From: Nitrospirota bacterium
GTDB taxonomy: Bacteria > Nitrospirota > Thermodesulfovibrionia > UBA6902
Reading direction: 5' to 3'
DNA length: 63,082 nt
Assembly: GCA_016214845.1 (NCBI GenBank)
Contig: JACRMS010000011.1
Location: 1 to 63,082, forward strand
Shown: positions 1-8,742 of the stretch, one piece after another
How the letters are laid out: every line of letters starts with the position of its first letter
How positions within the stretch are numbered: the first letter of the stretch is position 1
Made by a program: the position numbers and the translations under genes
The notes under the pieces: generated by a model
Databases searched by the model: none
What the model was told of the DNA's origin: nothing
Seen by the model: only the letters and a program-made list of their open reading frames with translations

Positions 1-1
1 C

Positions 2-679
2 GACTCGATAAAGTATATGAACAACACATCTGTACCAATTACTCTTATTGAAAGCGATAACCAGTCATGGGCTGACAATCCATCCATAGCGGTTGGTCCA
101 AGCGGAGAGCTTCATGTGGTATATCTAAAGAGTAATAATGCAGCTCCATGGTCAGCTTCGATTATGTACATGAATAAAACCTGCCCGGATTCAGATGGTG
201 ACGGTTATTCATCCGATATAGACTGCGATGATAGCAACGCTGCTATCAACCCCGGCGTAACTGAAATCCCTAATGACGGTATTGACAATGACTGCAATCC
301 TGCAACGCCTGTTGCGGTTGTCTCAGGCTCCGGCATGAATTATCCGGTGCCCGGTTTCAGCGCAACAATGAGTGTAAATGTAAACGACTCAAATCTGTCG
401 GCAGGCAATCTAAAATATTCCTATACCCGTCAGAAGATCAGCCTGATAAGCACATCGATTACCGGCATATCAGCGACAGGCGGCACCGCAAGTGTAACAG
501 GCGCAGGCTCTATGAACGGGATCGCAGGTTATACATTTACAGCAACAATAACAGACGGCAGTCCTGACGGGATGGGCATAGAGGTCCGCAAGCCGGATGG
601 GACTCTTTATTTCAGAGAGCCGTCGGCAGGCGGAACAAGAGCTATATTGAGATGGGGATTTAATATAACGGGACAGTAG
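2..679 (+). CDS. C-terminal part of a secreted MopE-like protein
   Basis: The reading frame is open from the left edge, so the start lies outside the window; 225 residues are visible. Residues about 55-95 form the Asp/Asn/Cys-rich signature DSDGDGYSSD...DCDD...IDNDCN, typical of the putative metal-binding (MopE-type) motif of large secreted proteins. Before it, the pattern SIxYMN occurs twice, about 50 residues apart, next to a segment like a beta-propeller blade (PSIAVGPSGELHVVY). The last 100 residues look like a beta-sandwich. There is no C-terminal anchor. It is probably an extracellular or outer-membrane protein; its substrate and role cannot be told from this fragment. Confidence 0.6.
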   Translation, partial: DSIKYMNNTSVPITLIESDNQSWADNPSIAVGPSGELHVVYLKSNNAAPWSASIMYMNKTCPDSDGDGYSSDIDCDDSNAAINPGVTEIPNDGIDNDCNPATPVAVVSGSGMNYPVPGFSATMSVNVNDSNLSAGNLKYSYTRQKISLISTSITGISATGGTASVTGAGSMNGIAGYTFTATITDGSPDGMGIEVRKPDGTLYFREPSAGGTRAILRWGFNITGQ

Positions 680-684
680 AAAAG

Positions 685-772
685 AGTTGGGAGTTGAGAG
701 TTATAAGTGTAGGGGCGAGGCGGCGCCTCGCCCGATGTTGAAACACACCCCTAACCCCTCTTGATAGAGGGG
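685..772. repeat. Composite intergenic repeat: heptamer array plus two hairpins
   Basis: Three different repeat types sit side by side. Positions 685-708 hold three period-7 units (AGTTGGG, AGTTGAG, AGTTATA). Positions 713-733 form a perfect GC-rich palindrome with arms GGGCGAGGC and GCCTCGCCC and a 3-nt centre. Positions 755-772 form CCCCTC-TTGATA-GAGGGG, a 6-bp stem. The heptamers belong to the family seen at 8737, 18254, 35780 and 57663, and the palindrome resembles the one inside midA at 11851. Confidence 0.75.
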
Positions 773-810
773 AATAAGAGGACGGAATGAAAACTAAGGA
801 GGATTTAAAA

Positions 811-1320
811 ATGAGAAAACTTTTAGCGGCAGCAATTCTTGCAGCGAGTATGTTTGTATGTTCATCAATGGCGTTTGCAGGCACAGGAGCAAATCTGTGG
901 TACAACGAAACGGATTTGGGAAGCGGTCTATGGCAGTATGATTACACTTTTCAAAACACCTCTACTGCAGGCGAGAGTTTGTTTGCAGTGGACCTCTGGT
1001 TTACTCAGATGACGGATGTTACAGATTTACAGCTTCCCTCAGGGTGGGCCTCGGCAGCTCCGGCCCAAACAGATTTACTGGATACCTTTTCAACTTCTCC
1101 TGCTGATGAAATAGCAGCCGGAAGCTCGTTAGGCGGTTTTAAATTTACAACTAATTACAAGGCAGGGAATATTGCCTATGACGCATATTTTGATGACGGC
1201 ACAGGAAACGGTGTTTTATCATCAGGCAGCACTACGCCTGTTGCTCCTGAGCCTGTAAGCTCCATTCTCTTTCTTGTCGGCGGGGCAACACTGGCGGCGA
1301 GACGTTATTTAATAAGATAA
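811..1320 (+). CDS. PEP-CTERM sorting-signal protein, exported
   Basis: 169 residues. The ATG at 811 is chosen over the in-frame ATG at 787 because TAAGGAGG at 795-802 is well spaced before it and the protein then opens with a clean signal peptide (MRKLLAAAILAASMF...SSMAFA). The C terminus is a PEP-CTERM signal: Pro-Glu-Pro about 24 residues from the end, a hydrophobic stretch (SSILFLVGGATLAA) and a final Arg-Arg cluster. Proteins of this class are cut and transferred by exosortase (XrtA type) in bacteria that make exopolysaccharide. The middle part is a short beta-rich domain without a family I recognise. No exosortase gene is in this window. Confidence 0.8.
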   Translation: MRKLLAAAILAASMFVCSSMAFAGTGANLWYNETDLGSGLWQYDYTFQNTSTAGESLFAVDLWFTQMTDVTDLQLPSGWASAAPAQTDLLDTFSTSPADEIAAGSSLGGFKFTTNYKAGNIAYDAYFDDGTGNGVLSSGSTTPVAPEPVSSILFLVGGATLAARRYLIR

Positions 1321-1352
1321 TTAAAAGTCTCAAAAAACCGTCGGCGTTTGTC

Positions 1353-1450
1353 CGTCATGCCCGAAGTCCTTAATCGGGCATCCATTGACTAATAACTGCT
1401 GGATTCCCGCTCAACAGATTGCCAACAGTAGGTGCTTTAGGCACGGGAAT
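1353..1450. repeat. Two intergenic stem-loops of the ATTCCCG/CGGGAAT type
   Basis: ATGCCCGA (1357-1364) pairs perfectly with TCGGGCAT (1374-1381) over a 9-nt loop. ATTCCCG (1403-1409) pairs with CGGGAAT (1444-1450). The arrangement resembles dispersed repeats bounded by GTCAT and ATGAC found in many bacteria; a sister copy is at 2113-2180. The remainder of 1321-1513 shows nothing else I can name. Confidence 0.6.
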
Positions 1451-1513
1451 GACGCCTATATGAGTGCACAAATTATTAGACCCTTGATGAGATAAAAGGC
1501 GGGAGGTGAGTTG

Positions 1514-2065
1514 TTACAAACTTCCCGAACATCCGATCGAATCAAACGCGCGGACGATCCTTTTTTCCTTCTCGGCCCTCTTTGAATCGAGTTTTATAAA
1601 TTCGATCTGCGCGATCGCGGAGGCAAGATGCTTTTTGGAAGGGATGGCATTCATGCTATCGCCGATCACATCTCCTGAAACAGTGTCGAGCACTATCGCG
1701 TCAAAGCCGTCCGTTACGACTGCAAACGGCACCTGGTAGGCATCGAGCAGTCTTGCGCAGGCAAGGGCATGTCTTTCCCGCGATACGAGTGAATCCGGGG
1801 CGCATTTAATTGAGACAAGCTTCCTGCTGTTCATGCAGACGACGAGGTCCACTGTGGATCTAACGGCCTCGCAGTCGATTGTGACATCGAATTCACAGGC
1901 GGCCTCTATCTCATCGCGTGAGTAACCTTTTGTCTCAAGAAGAAATCTTTCAATAAGGTGGCGTACAGCAGCCAGCATGGATTCAGCGGTCTCGAACTCT
2001 TTTTTCAGGAGCGCATTGATCGCCTCTTCCTTGTTATTAAATCCTTCAGGCAGTTTATACTTCAT
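1514..2065 (-). CDS. HsdR_N-like (type I restriction R-subunit N-terminal domain) protein
   Basis: 183 residues, with GGAG upstream of the ATG. The protein matches the pattern of small stand-alone proteins with the N-terminal domain of type I restriction enzyme R subunits: a helical start, then a nuclease-like core (residues about 60-120) with STVDLVV followed by KLVSIKCA. In an active PD-(D/E)xK fold one expects an acidic residue two before the lysine; here it is SIK, so catalysis is doubtful. There is no HsdM or HsdS nearby and no helicase part. It lies downstream of the mla operon on the same strand, separated from the NmrA-like gene by a repeat. Its function is unknown. Confidence 0.6.
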   Translation of the reverse strand: MKYKLPEGFNNKEEAINALLKKEFETAESMLAAVRHLIERFLLETKGYSRDEIEAACEFDVTIDCEAVRSTVDLVVCMNSRKLVSIKCAPDSLVSRERHALACARLLDAYQVPFAVVTDGFDAIVLDTVSGDVIGDSMNAIPSKKHLASAIAQIEFIKLDSKRAEKEKRIVRAFDSIGCSGSL

Positions 2066-2112
2066 ATTATCTCCGCTTTAAGTTATTTCGCTCTGGACCC
2101 GTCAGGCTATCT

Positions 2113-2180
2113 GTCATTCCGGCTTGCCCGGAATCTTTCTTCAGGAAGGATTCCCGACGCGCTTTGCTTGCGGGAATGAC
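2113..2180. repeat. Double stem-loop repeat bounded by GTCATTCC/GGAATGAC
   Basis: The outer ends GTCATTCC (2113-2120) and GGAATGAC (2173-2180) are inverted. Inside, ATTCCGG (2116-2122) pairs with CCGGAAT (2128-2134), and ATTCCCG (2150-2156) pairs with CGGGAAT (2171-2177). It is the same type as the element at 1353-1450. It lies between two minus-strand genes and could act as a processing or termination structure. Confidence 0.65.
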
Positions 2181-2221
2181 AAATTGAAATGTCCATTCAA
2201 TAATATAAAGTATGCCATTAG

Positions 2222-3109
2222 TTACCCTGACAAGTAAATCTTCGCAAAGACATCAGCGAATTCTTCAATGGATGTTTCTGTGGTATTCTCCGGAGTGCGT
2301 GTCAGGTTAACTGCGAACAGGCCTTCGTTCAAGGCCCTGCTCATCTCTACATACAACCTGCTCAGATCTTCGCTCAACCCCGCGCCGATCAGCCCCTTTT
2401 CCGCGTCTTCATAGGAAAACTGCACATACTTCAAGCCGGGTTTGTTTATCTTCTTCCCGAATATCTGAATGGCTTCATTCATTGAGACGTCCCTCTGTCC
2501 GAGGATGTCCCTGACGGATTTGCCGGAGAAGTCCCTCTTCACAAGACGCTCCGCGATAAATTTTGCGATATCCTTTGTGGCTATCATTGCAAACTTAACG
2601 CCGCCGCTGACGGCGGAGCCTGCCATGTCCATATTTTTTATCATGGGAACATACATCAACAGGTTCTCCATGAAATACGTCGGACGCACATGAAGCACAT
2701 TTACATTGTCGAGTTTGTTCAGGCGTTCTTCCTGGTCATGCAGGCCTTTAATGGGGCCGGTTCTATCAGGCAGGTTTGCCCCCTGGCTGCTCAAATTAAC
2801 GACGTGTTTCACGCCGGACTTTCTGATCGCCTCCGCTGTACTCGCCCCGATCTCGTTCTGATAGGCGCGGAAATCTTTGACCGCATAATTGGGAGGTATC
2901 ATCGCAAAGACCGCGTCGGCATTTGAAAAGGCCTTCGCCAGAAATCCGCTGTCCGCCAGATCTCCGGCCGCTGCCTCAGCTCCTTTATCAATGAATCTCT
3001 GCAGCCTGTCCTTACTCCTTCCAACCGCCCTGACCTTGTGCCCCCGTGAGTGCAGATCGTCAACCAGTTTACTGCCTATGTTTCCCGTAGCTCCTGTTAT
3101 AACAAACAT
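2222..3109 (-). CDS. NmrA-like NAD(P)-binding oxidoreductase (atypical SDR)
   Basis: 295 residues. The N terminus has the dinucleotide-binding loop VITGATGNIGS (GxxGxxG, residues 6-12), followed by KVRAVGRS, which places a basic residue for NADP(H) binding. The rest fits the NmrA/HSCARG branch of extended SDR proteins: AxxFAMIPP, VKHVVNLSS and HVRPTYFMEN, without the usual YxxxK pair. Such proteins act as NADP(H) sensors or quinone/azo reductases. The start has AAAGGAG well placed upstream. It follows the cNMP-binding gene by 43 bases, so it may be co-transcribed with the mla operon. The substrate cannot be deduced. Confidence 0.75.
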   Translation of the reverse strand: MFVITGATGNIGSKLVDDLHSRGHKVRAVGRSKDRLQRFIDKGAEAAAGDLADSGFLAKAFSNADAVFAMIPPNYAVKDFRAYQNEIGASTAEAIRKSGVKHVVNLSSQGANLPDRTGPIKGLHDQEERLNKLDNVNVLHVRPTYFMENLLMYVPMIKNMDMAGSAVSGGVKFAMIATKDIAKFIAERLVKRDFSGKSVRDILGQRDVSMNEAIQIFGKKINKPGLKYVQFSYEDAEKGLIGAGLSEDLSRLYVEMSRALNEGLFAVNLTRTPENTTETSIEEFADVFAKIYLSG

Positions 3110-3152
3110 GATACATCTCCTTTCTGATTTTTAGAGTTCAAAGTAATCTCCT

Positions 3153-3623
3153 TTAAAAAACCACAGCAAGCCTTTCAACCACCTTGCGTAAACGTATCGA
3201 AATGATCTGGTTCAGCCCCTGCAATATTTTTATCGCGATATAGGGATGTTCCTTTATGATCGTTTCCAATGACTGATGCCGGAGGACTATCAATTCCGAA
3301 TTCTCAAGGGCAACTACAGTGGTCGAGCGCGGCTGTTTCGGATCGATCAGGGAAAGCTCTCCGACAAAAGACCCCTTGCCTAAAATTGCAATCACGATCT
3401 GCCTGTCTTTAAATTCAGTCTGCTTTTTAACTTCCAGGCGGCCGTAGACAATAAACCCTATAAAGCCTCCGGGGTCGCCTTCATTAAACACAGTCGCGTC
3501 CTTCGGGTAGCCGGCCGCTTCAAGAAAAGGGATGACTTTTTCCATTTCATCATCATTGAGTAAATGGAAAAGGATCAGCTCGTCCCTGCATGAGTAAATG
3601 AGTTCTTTTAATCCTGTGCCCAT
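3153..3623 (-). CDS. Cyclic nucleotide-binding (CAP_ED) domain protein
   Basis: 156 residues, nearly all one cNMP-binding beta-barrel: FNEGDPGGFIGFIVYGRLEV, the phosphate-binding cassette FVGELSLIDPKQPRSTTV (residues about 88-105), then the closing helices. The cassette keeps the G-E-L-S/A-L...R-S/T-T pattern of ligand-binding members. No DNA-binding helix-turn-helix follows, so it is a stand-alone sensor rather than a Crp-type regulator. It starts one base after the mlaC stop codon, so it is very probably part of the mla operon and may tune lipid transport. Its ligand and partner are unknown. Confidence 0.8.
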   Translation of the reverse strand: MGTGLKELIYSCRDELILFHLLNDDEMEKVIPFLEAAGYPKDATVFNEGDPGGFIGFIVYGRLEVKKQTEFKDRQIVIAILGKGSFVGELSLIDPKQPRSTTVVALENSELIVLRHQSLETIIKEHPYIAIKILQGLNQIISIRLRKVVERLAVVF

Positions 3624-3624
3624 T

Positions 3625-4272
3625 TCAGCTCTTTTCCCTCACCGCAGGCGCTCTATCTTCGAGGATGTTTATCTCCTCGAGTTTACTCTTCATTTTCCTG
3701 AGCAGTCCGTTATAAGATTCATTGACGATGATCTGGTTGTACTGGCTCCTGTAGGTGCTGATGAAACTGACCCCTTCTATCACTACATCGTAGACCCACC
3801 ATTTGTCCCCTTTCAGCATAAGCCTGTATTCGATCGGGATGGAGACGTTTTTTGTGACAATGGTGGTGTCGACTTCAGCATACTTGCCGTCACCTTTTAA
3901 GGTCTCTTTGTCGTATGTGATCTTTTCGTCAGTGTATGATTCTATTTTCCCTATGTAAGAGGACCTCAGAAGTTCAGAGAAAAGGCTGACGAACTCTTTC
4001 TTTTCTTCCGCAGTCCTTTCGCTCCAGTGCCTTGCCAGGGAGCGCCGGGACATCTCTTCAAAATCAAAACGGTCGTTGATCAACGCCTTTATCCTTGCCC
4101 TTCTTTCCTGTTTCCTGTCCGGGGCGGAGAGGCCCTTGTCTTTCAATGTATCGATGACGGCGTCAACGGTGGACTTAACGGATTCTGCCGGGGTGTTAAC
4201 TGCCATGACGGGTACGCGGAAGCTCAGGATTGAAAACGCAGTGACAAGCAAAAGTATTTTTATAGTCTTCAT
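3625..4272 (-). CDS. mlaC: MlaC/Ttg2D-like periplasmic phospholipid-binding protein
   Basis: 215 residues with a signal peptide (MKTIKILLLVTAFSILSF...). The body matches the MlaC (Tol_Tol_Ttg2) family: KSTVDAVIDTLKD near the start, RFDFEEMSRRSLARHWSER, then FVSLFSELLRSSYIGKIESY and the strand-rich end WWVYDVVIEGVSFISTYRSQY. MlaC carries phospholipid across the periplasm between the inner-membrane MlaFED complex and an outer-membrane partner. The gene is the fifth of a tightly packed operon and directly follows tolC. Its length is normal for the family. Confidence 0.88.
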   Translation of the reverse strand: MKTIKILLLVTAFSILSFRVPVMAVNTPAESVKSTVDAVIDTLKDKGLSAPDRKQERRARIKALINDRFDFEEMSRRSLARHWSERTAEEKKEFVSLFSELLRSSYIGKIESYTDEKITYDKETLKGDGKYAEVDTTIVTKNVSIPIEYRLMLKGDKWWVYDVVIEGVSFISTYRSQYNQIIVNESYNGLLRKMKSKLEEINILEDRAPAVREKS

Positions 4273-4275
4273 GAT

Positions 4276-5658
4276 CTATCTTTCCTCTGCATAAGAAATT
4301 TCCTCGCCCGCCAGCCCGGAGGCCTGCAGCACATTGGCATAGCTCATATTGAAGTTGTAGACGGATTTAATATATTCCCCCTTCATATTGCCGTACGCCG
4401 CTATCGCGTCAGCGGCGTCCCTGACTTCGCCTATTCCCATATCATAATTCATCACAGAGCCGATCATCCACTTACGCGCAGACTCGAAGGCCTTCCCTGT
4501 GGCTTCAATGCTGTTTTTTGCCTCCATCATTTCCCTGTAAGATTTTTCAACCTGCAGCGGGATCCCGGCAGAGGCGTATTCATGCAGGCTTTGAAGCTTC
4601 AGGTAATCCGCCCGTGCCCGGTGCACCTGCGAGCCGGTTATGCCGAAATCAAAATTCCATTTCATCCCCAGCGCTGCCCCTCCGGCCTGATGCCTGAAGT
4701 AGTCATAGATCCACGGGTTAGTCACCCGGTCCCTTTCAGTGGCGTCCGAATATGAATAGAACGCGGCGGCGAATATTTTGGGATAATAATCAGCTCGCGC
4801 CATATTGAGCAGGGACTCTTTTGCCTTTAAGCCTTCCCTGAGCTGGGCGAACTCGGGCCTTAACTCTCTGCTCTTTGCCGAATAGAAATCCATTTCCCTG
4901 ACATCGGCGTCAACAGGTTTCAGGGCCTCGTCCTTCAGGCTGAATACGGCATTGCCGTCCAGGCCCATAAAGGTGCGCAGCGCGTCCTTGCTAAGGATGA
5001 TGTTCTTTTCCGCTTCCCCCCTGTATTTTGCAAGCAGGCCCTGGTAAGTCTCAAGCTTGTTAAGGTCCAGTTCAGTGGCGCGCCCTGATTCCGAGTCAAT
5101 AAGTTTTCTTGTCTTTTCTATGGTCGAATCAAGATAGCCCTGAATTTCGTCAACCAATTTTTTAGTTTCCAGCGCGGCGAGATGCCCGTAGTAGTATTGC
5201 TTTATCTCAAGGGCCACATCGGTCGCCTTTTGCTTCACCTTTGATTCTTCAACCATGATCCCGTGTGAAGCCGCATTCTTTGCCTCTGTGATTTTTCCGA
5301 AGGTGTAGATGGGCTGCACCACCTTTATATCAGCGCTGCCGAAAACCCCCAGCCCTTCGATCCGGTCATTTCTGTAATCGGAATTGATCTGGTCGCCCCG
5401 TGCCTTGGGTGACGGGCCGAATAACGTCATGACCTCAATCTGGGGGAACCGGTAGCCGTCCGCCTCTTGCAGTCTGGTTCTTGCTATTTCAACCTCCTGC
5501 TGCTGCCCTTTGACCTGAGGGCTGAATCTCAAGGCCGCGCTGATGCATTCATCAAGAGAATAGACCCGCGCCTCCTGAGAAAAGGCTTCATGAGAAATAA
5601 ATACAAGGTGTAACCATAAGATAATGAAACTGAATTTTTTCATCTTGATTATCTTCAC
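4276..5658 (-). CDS. TolC-family outer-membrane channel protein
   Basis: 460 residues. A signal peptide (MKKFSFIILWLHLVFIS...) precedes two long alpha-helical repeats of the outer membrane efflux type; each begins with the family pattern (YSLDECISAALRFSPQVKGQQQEVEIARTR and, in the second half, ELRPEFAQLREGLKAKESLLNMARADYYPKI). TolC proteins form a trimeric channel that spans outer membrane and periplasm. The gene overlaps mlaD by 4 bases (ATGA) and is followed by mlaC. TolC is not part of the classical E. coli mla operon, so here it may be the outer-membrane partner in place of MlaA. An in-frame ATG at residue 6 may be the true start. Confidence 0.87.
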   Translation of the reverse strand: MKIIKMKKFSFIILWLHLVFISHEAFSQEARVYSLDECISAALRFSPQVKGQQQEVEIARTRLQEADGYRFPQIEVMTLFGPSPKARGDQINSDYRNDRIEGLGVFGSADIKVVQPIYTFGKITEAKNAASHGIMVEESKVKQKATDVALEIKQYYYGHLAALETKKLVDEIQGYLDSTIEKTRKLIDSESGRATELDLNKLETYQGLLAKYRGEAEKNIILSKDALRTFMGLDGNAVFSLKDEALKPVDADVREMDFYSAKSRELRPEFAQLREGLKAKESLLNMARADYYPKIFAAAFYSYSDATERDRVTNPWIYDYFRHQAGGAALGMKWNFDFGITGSQVHRARADYLKLQSLHEYASAGIPLQVEKSYREMMEAKNSIEATGKAFESARKWMIGSVMNYDMGIGEVRDAADAIAAYGNMKGEYIKSVYNFNMSYANVLQASGLAGEEISYAEER

Positions 5659-6101
5659 TTATTCTCTTTCTCAAAGATATACTTGCTGATCAGTTCTTCC
5701 AATTCTATCGCGGACTCGGTTTCAAGGACATCCCCGCCCGGCTTTAAATATTTTTCGGAGCCGCCGGGCTTGATCCTGACGAACTTGTCTCCGATAATGC
5801 CCTGGGTCCTTACCGAGGCTATCGAGTCTTCCTGAAGTTTCACCTCCGGGTCAATGAACAGGTCCACGAGGGCCTCATAATTATTAAGGTGAACTTTGCC
5901 GACCTTCCCTACTGTAACGCCTGCGATCTCCACTACAGCTCCTTCCTTAAGGCCGGATATGTTTGCGAAGCGCGCTTTGAGAATATATTGCTTTGTGCCG
6001 AACAATTGAACGTCTCCTAATTTCACTGAAACATAGGCGAGGCATAAAAGTCCGAGAACGATAAAAATCCCCACGCCTGTTTCAATATTGATCTTCTTCA
6101 T
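5655..6101 (-). CDS. mlaD: MlaD-like MCE domain protein
   Basis: 148 residues: one N-terminal membrane anchor (residues about 9-28, GVGIFIVLGLLCLAYVSVKL), then one MCE domain with YILKARFANISGLKEGAVVEIAGVTVGKV and IASVRTQGIIGDKFVRIKPGG. MlaD forms a hexameric ring in the periplasm on top of the MlaE permease and channels lipid. The length is typical. The gene overlaps mlaF and tolC by 4 bases each, which points to translational coupling. Confidence 0.92.
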   Translation of the reverse strand: MKKINIETGVGIFIVLGLLCLAYVSVKLGDVQLFGTKQYILKARFANISGLKEGAVVEIAGVTVGKVGKVHLNNYEALVDLFIDPEVKLQEDSIASVRTQGIIGDKFVRIKPGGSEKYLKPGGDVLETESAIELEELISKYIFEKENK

Positions 6102-6874
6102 ATTGCATCCTCCATTTTGCTTGAATAAAGAGGTCCCATAGTTGTCTCAACATATTCCCTGATGACCGGCTCCCGCGAGAGCTGAAATTCCTCCGGCGTG
6201 AGCACGTCCTGTATGACGCCATCATGCAGGAGGGCCACGTAATCAGCCAGCTTCAGCACCTTGGGAACGTCATGGCTTACGATGACCGCAGTATATCCCA
6301 GCCTCGCCTGTGTTTTAAAAAATACGCGGTATAGCTCCCTGCTCTTCGCGGCGTCAAGGCCGGTCGTCGGTTCGTCAAAAAAAATTATCTTCGGGTCCAG
6401 CACGAGGGCGCGCGCAAGCCCGACTCTCTTTCTCATGCCGCCGCTGAGCTGGGCAGGGTACTTGTCATCCTCTCCTTCAAGGTCCATAATAGCGAGTTTT
6501 TCATGCACGATCTTTCCGACCTCCGCTTCTGTCTTTTTTGTGCGCTCTCTCAGGGGGAGCGCCACGTTGTCATATACTGTCATTGAATCAAAGAGCGCAG
6601 CATTCTGAAAGAGCACGCCGAAATTCATCCTGATCTCCATGAGTTCTTTTTTGCTGACCCCGGTAATTTCCTTCCCGCGAAACAGCACCTTTCCTTTGTC
6701 CGGTTTAATAAGCCCGAGGATGTGCCTGACGATAAGGCTCTTTCCCTGTCCGCTTGCCCCTACAATAACAGTGGTCCTGCCCTCTGTGACGGAGAGATTG
6801 ACCCCCTTTAAAACATGCTGGGAGTCGAATGATTTCCAGACATCGATCAACTCGATCACCGGCTGTGTATTCAT
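6098..6874 (-). CDS. mlaF: MlaF-like ABC transporter ATPase
   Basis: 258 residues. Walker A GASGQGKS is at residues 39-46, the signature is LSGGMRKRVGLARAL, Walker B is IIFFDEPTTGLD, and the switch histidine is in VSHD. The Q in the Walker A loop and the MRKRVGLARA signature are typical of the MlaF/Ttg2A/Mkl branch. It powers phospholipid movement through MlaE in the inner membrane. It overlaps both neighbours by 4 bases. No MlaB (STAS) gene is present in this operon. Confidence 0.93.
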   Translation of the reverse strand: MNTQPVIELIDVWKSFDSQHVLKGVNLSVTEGRTTVIVGASGQGKSLIVRHILGLIKPDKGKVLFRGKEITGVSKKELMEIRMNFGVLFQNAALFDSMTVYDNVALPLRERTKKTEAEVGKIVHEKLAIMDLEGEDDKYPAQLSGGMRKRVGLARALVLDPKIIFFDEPTTGLDAAKSRELYRVFFKTQARLGYTAVIVSHDVPKVLKLADYVALLHDGVIQDVLTPEEFQLSREPVIREYVETTMGPLYSSKMEDAI

Positions 6875-7659
6875 AAAAGCACCGACGTCAGAAAATAATC
6901 AAACAGCAAGATCGTTACCGACGCCATGACCACCGCGCTGGTAGTCGCGTAACTGACCCCCTCAGCGCCGAAGCCTCCTCCTTTTTCCAGATGTACATAA
7001 AAGCCTTTTGAAGCCGTAATCAATATGATCAGGAAACCGAAACAGACCGCTTTTATAAACCCCATATAAACGTCCTGAAACTCGACGTCTTTATACATGC
7101 TTGAAAAATACGCTCCTTCATCGCCCCCCATGAGTTTGACCCCCACGACATAACCGCCAAGAATGCCGACTACATCAAAGATGGAGGTCAGCAGCGGCAT
7201 GGAGATTATCCCTGCGATGAATTTCGGGGCCACAATGTATTTATGCGGGTCAATCGCCATACATTCCAGGGCGTCGATCTGCTCAGAGATGCGCATGATC
7301 CCTATTTCAGCGCAGATGGCGGAACCCGCGCGCCCGGTCACCATAAGCGCCGCGAGCACCGGACCTAATTCCCTGATAAGACTGAGCGCGACAACGGAGC
7401 CGAGAAGCCCCTCGGCCCCGAATTTCCTCAGCGTATGATAGCCTTGCAGGCCAAGCACCATCCCTGTAAAAGCGCCTGTGAAGATGATGACGAATATTGA
7501 GAGCGTGCCTATGACATATATTTGCTTGACGGCAGGGGAGATCTTGTACGGAGGTTTCAGGATATTGATGACTGAGTAAAAAAGAAATACCCCCATCCTG
7601 CCTGTCTGATTGACATAATACAGCGCATTGCCGCCAAGCTTCTCAAAAAAACCGGGCAT
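6871..7659 (-). CDS. mlaE: MlaE-like ABC transporter permease
   Basis: 262 residues from the ATG at 7659, which has GGAG six bases upstream; an ATG four codons earlier (7671) lacks a clear ribosome site. It has several membrane segments and the MlaE/permease signature GLQGYHTLRKFGAEGLLGSVVALSLIRELGPVLAALMVTGRAGSAICAEIGIM, followed by EQIDALECMAIDPHKYIV. It is the inner-membrane core of the Mla complex and heads the operon mlaE-F-D-tolC-mlaC. It is divergent from glyQ across about 200 bases. Confidence 0.92.
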   Translation of the reverse strand: MPGFFEKLGGNALYYVNQTGRMGVFLFYSVINILKPPYKISPAVKQIYVIGTLSIFVIIFTGAFTGMVLGLQGYHTLRKFGAEGLLGSVVALSLIRELGPVLAALMVTGRAGSAICAEIGIMRISEQIDALECMAIDPHKYIVAPKFIAGIISMPLLTSIFDVVGILGGYVVGVKLMGGDEGAYFSSMYKDVEFQDVYMGFIKAVCFGFLIILITASKGFYVHLEKGGGFGAEGVSYATTSAVVMASVTILLFDYFLTSVLL

Positions 7660-7831
7660 CCCATTCTCCATAGCAAAACCATATAAGGCTTAGCAGTATA
7701 ATATTTGTTCCTGAGTATTCGTGCATGTAATAAATTATGTCCTTCTGATGTAATAGGACCGGCGACATTATCTAAGACACTATTATCACAAAATGTCTGA
7801 GAGTTCAAGACATTCAACGCTGGTTACAGGT

Positions 7832-7861
7832 TTGACAAAGTCACATGCTTCCTTTTAAGAT
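7832..7861 (+). promoter_or_regulatory. Candidate sigma70 promoter of glyQ, giving an almost leaderless mRNA
   Basis: TTGACA (7832-7837), an 18-base spacer, then TAAGAT (7856-7861). The first base transcribed would fall at about 7867-7869, next to the ATG at 7870, and there is no Shine-Dalgarno-like sequence before that ATG. This is a sequence match only. Confidence 0.45.
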
Positions 7862-7869
7862 TTTAGCCT

Positions 7870-8742
7870 ATGTATTTACAGGACCTGATCTTAAAGCTGC
7901 ATGAATTCTGGGGAAATAAAGGCTGCGTGATCCACCAGCCTTACGATATCGAAGTCGGCGCGGGCACGTTCAATCCCGCTACGTTTTTCCGTGTGCTCGG
8001 GCCGGAGCCGTGGAAGGCCGCTTATGTTGAGCCTTCAAGACGTCCCACTGACGGCCGGTACGGGGAGAACCCAAACAGGCTTCAGCATTACTACCAGTAT
8101 CAGGTGATAATGAAACCCTCTCCGCCCGACACCCAGGAGCTTTATCTGAAAAGTCTTTCAGCGATAAGCATCGACCTCCTCAAGCACGACATACGCTTTG
8201 TCGAAGACGACTGGGAATCGCCCACGCTCGGGGCCTGGGGGCTCGGCTGGGAGGTCTGGCTTGACGGGATGGAGATAACGCAGTTCACCTATTTCCAGCA
8301 GGTAGGCGGCATTGAATTAAAACCGGTGTCGGTAGAGCTCACTTACGGCGTTGAGCGCATTGCAATGTACCTGCAGGAGGTAGACAATGTCTATAACCTG
8401 AAATGGAATAAGGACATAACATACGGCGACGTCCATCATGAGTCGGAGGTTGAGTTCTCGAAATACAATTTTGACGAATCAGACGCAGGCCTGCATTTCC
8501 TGCTTTTTGAAAAATTTGAGAAAGAATCACTCGCCCTGCTGAAAAAAGGACTCGTGCTGCCCGCTTATGATTTCTGCCTGAAATGCTCGCACAGCTTCAA
8601 CATGCTGGATGCGCGCGGGGCGATAAGCGTGACAGAGAGGACCGCGTACATAGCACGGGTGAGAAACCTTGCAAGGAAATGCGCTGAGGGATATTTAAAA
8701 CTGCGGGAGGAAATGGGTTTCCCGCTGTTAAAGAAAAGTTAA
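7870..8742 (+). CDS. glyQ: Glycyl-tRNA synthetase alpha subunit
   Basis: 290 residues, the usual length. It follows the bacterial alpha subunit closely: [83 protein letters not shown] and [17 protein letters not shown]. These are the class II catalytic motifs for glycine and ATP binding. With GlyS it forms the alpha2-beta2 enzyme that charges tRNA-Gly in the cytoplasm. The stop codon lies within a heptamer repeat array (8737-8764) that separates it from glyS. Confidence 0.97.
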   Translation: MYLQDLILKLHEFWGNKGCVIHQPYDIEVGAGTFNPATFFRVLGPEPWKAAYVEPSRRPTDGRYGENPNRLQHYYQYQVIMKPSPPDTQELYLKSLSAISIDLLKHDIRFVEDDWESPTLGAWGLGWEVWLDGMEITQFTYFQQVGGIELKPVSVELTYGVERIAMYLQEVDNVYNLKWNKDITYGDVHHESEVEFSKYNFDESDAGLHFLLFEKFEKESLALLKKGLVLPAYDFCLKCSHSFNMLDARGAISVTERTAYIARVRNLARKCAEGYLKLREEMGFPLLKKS

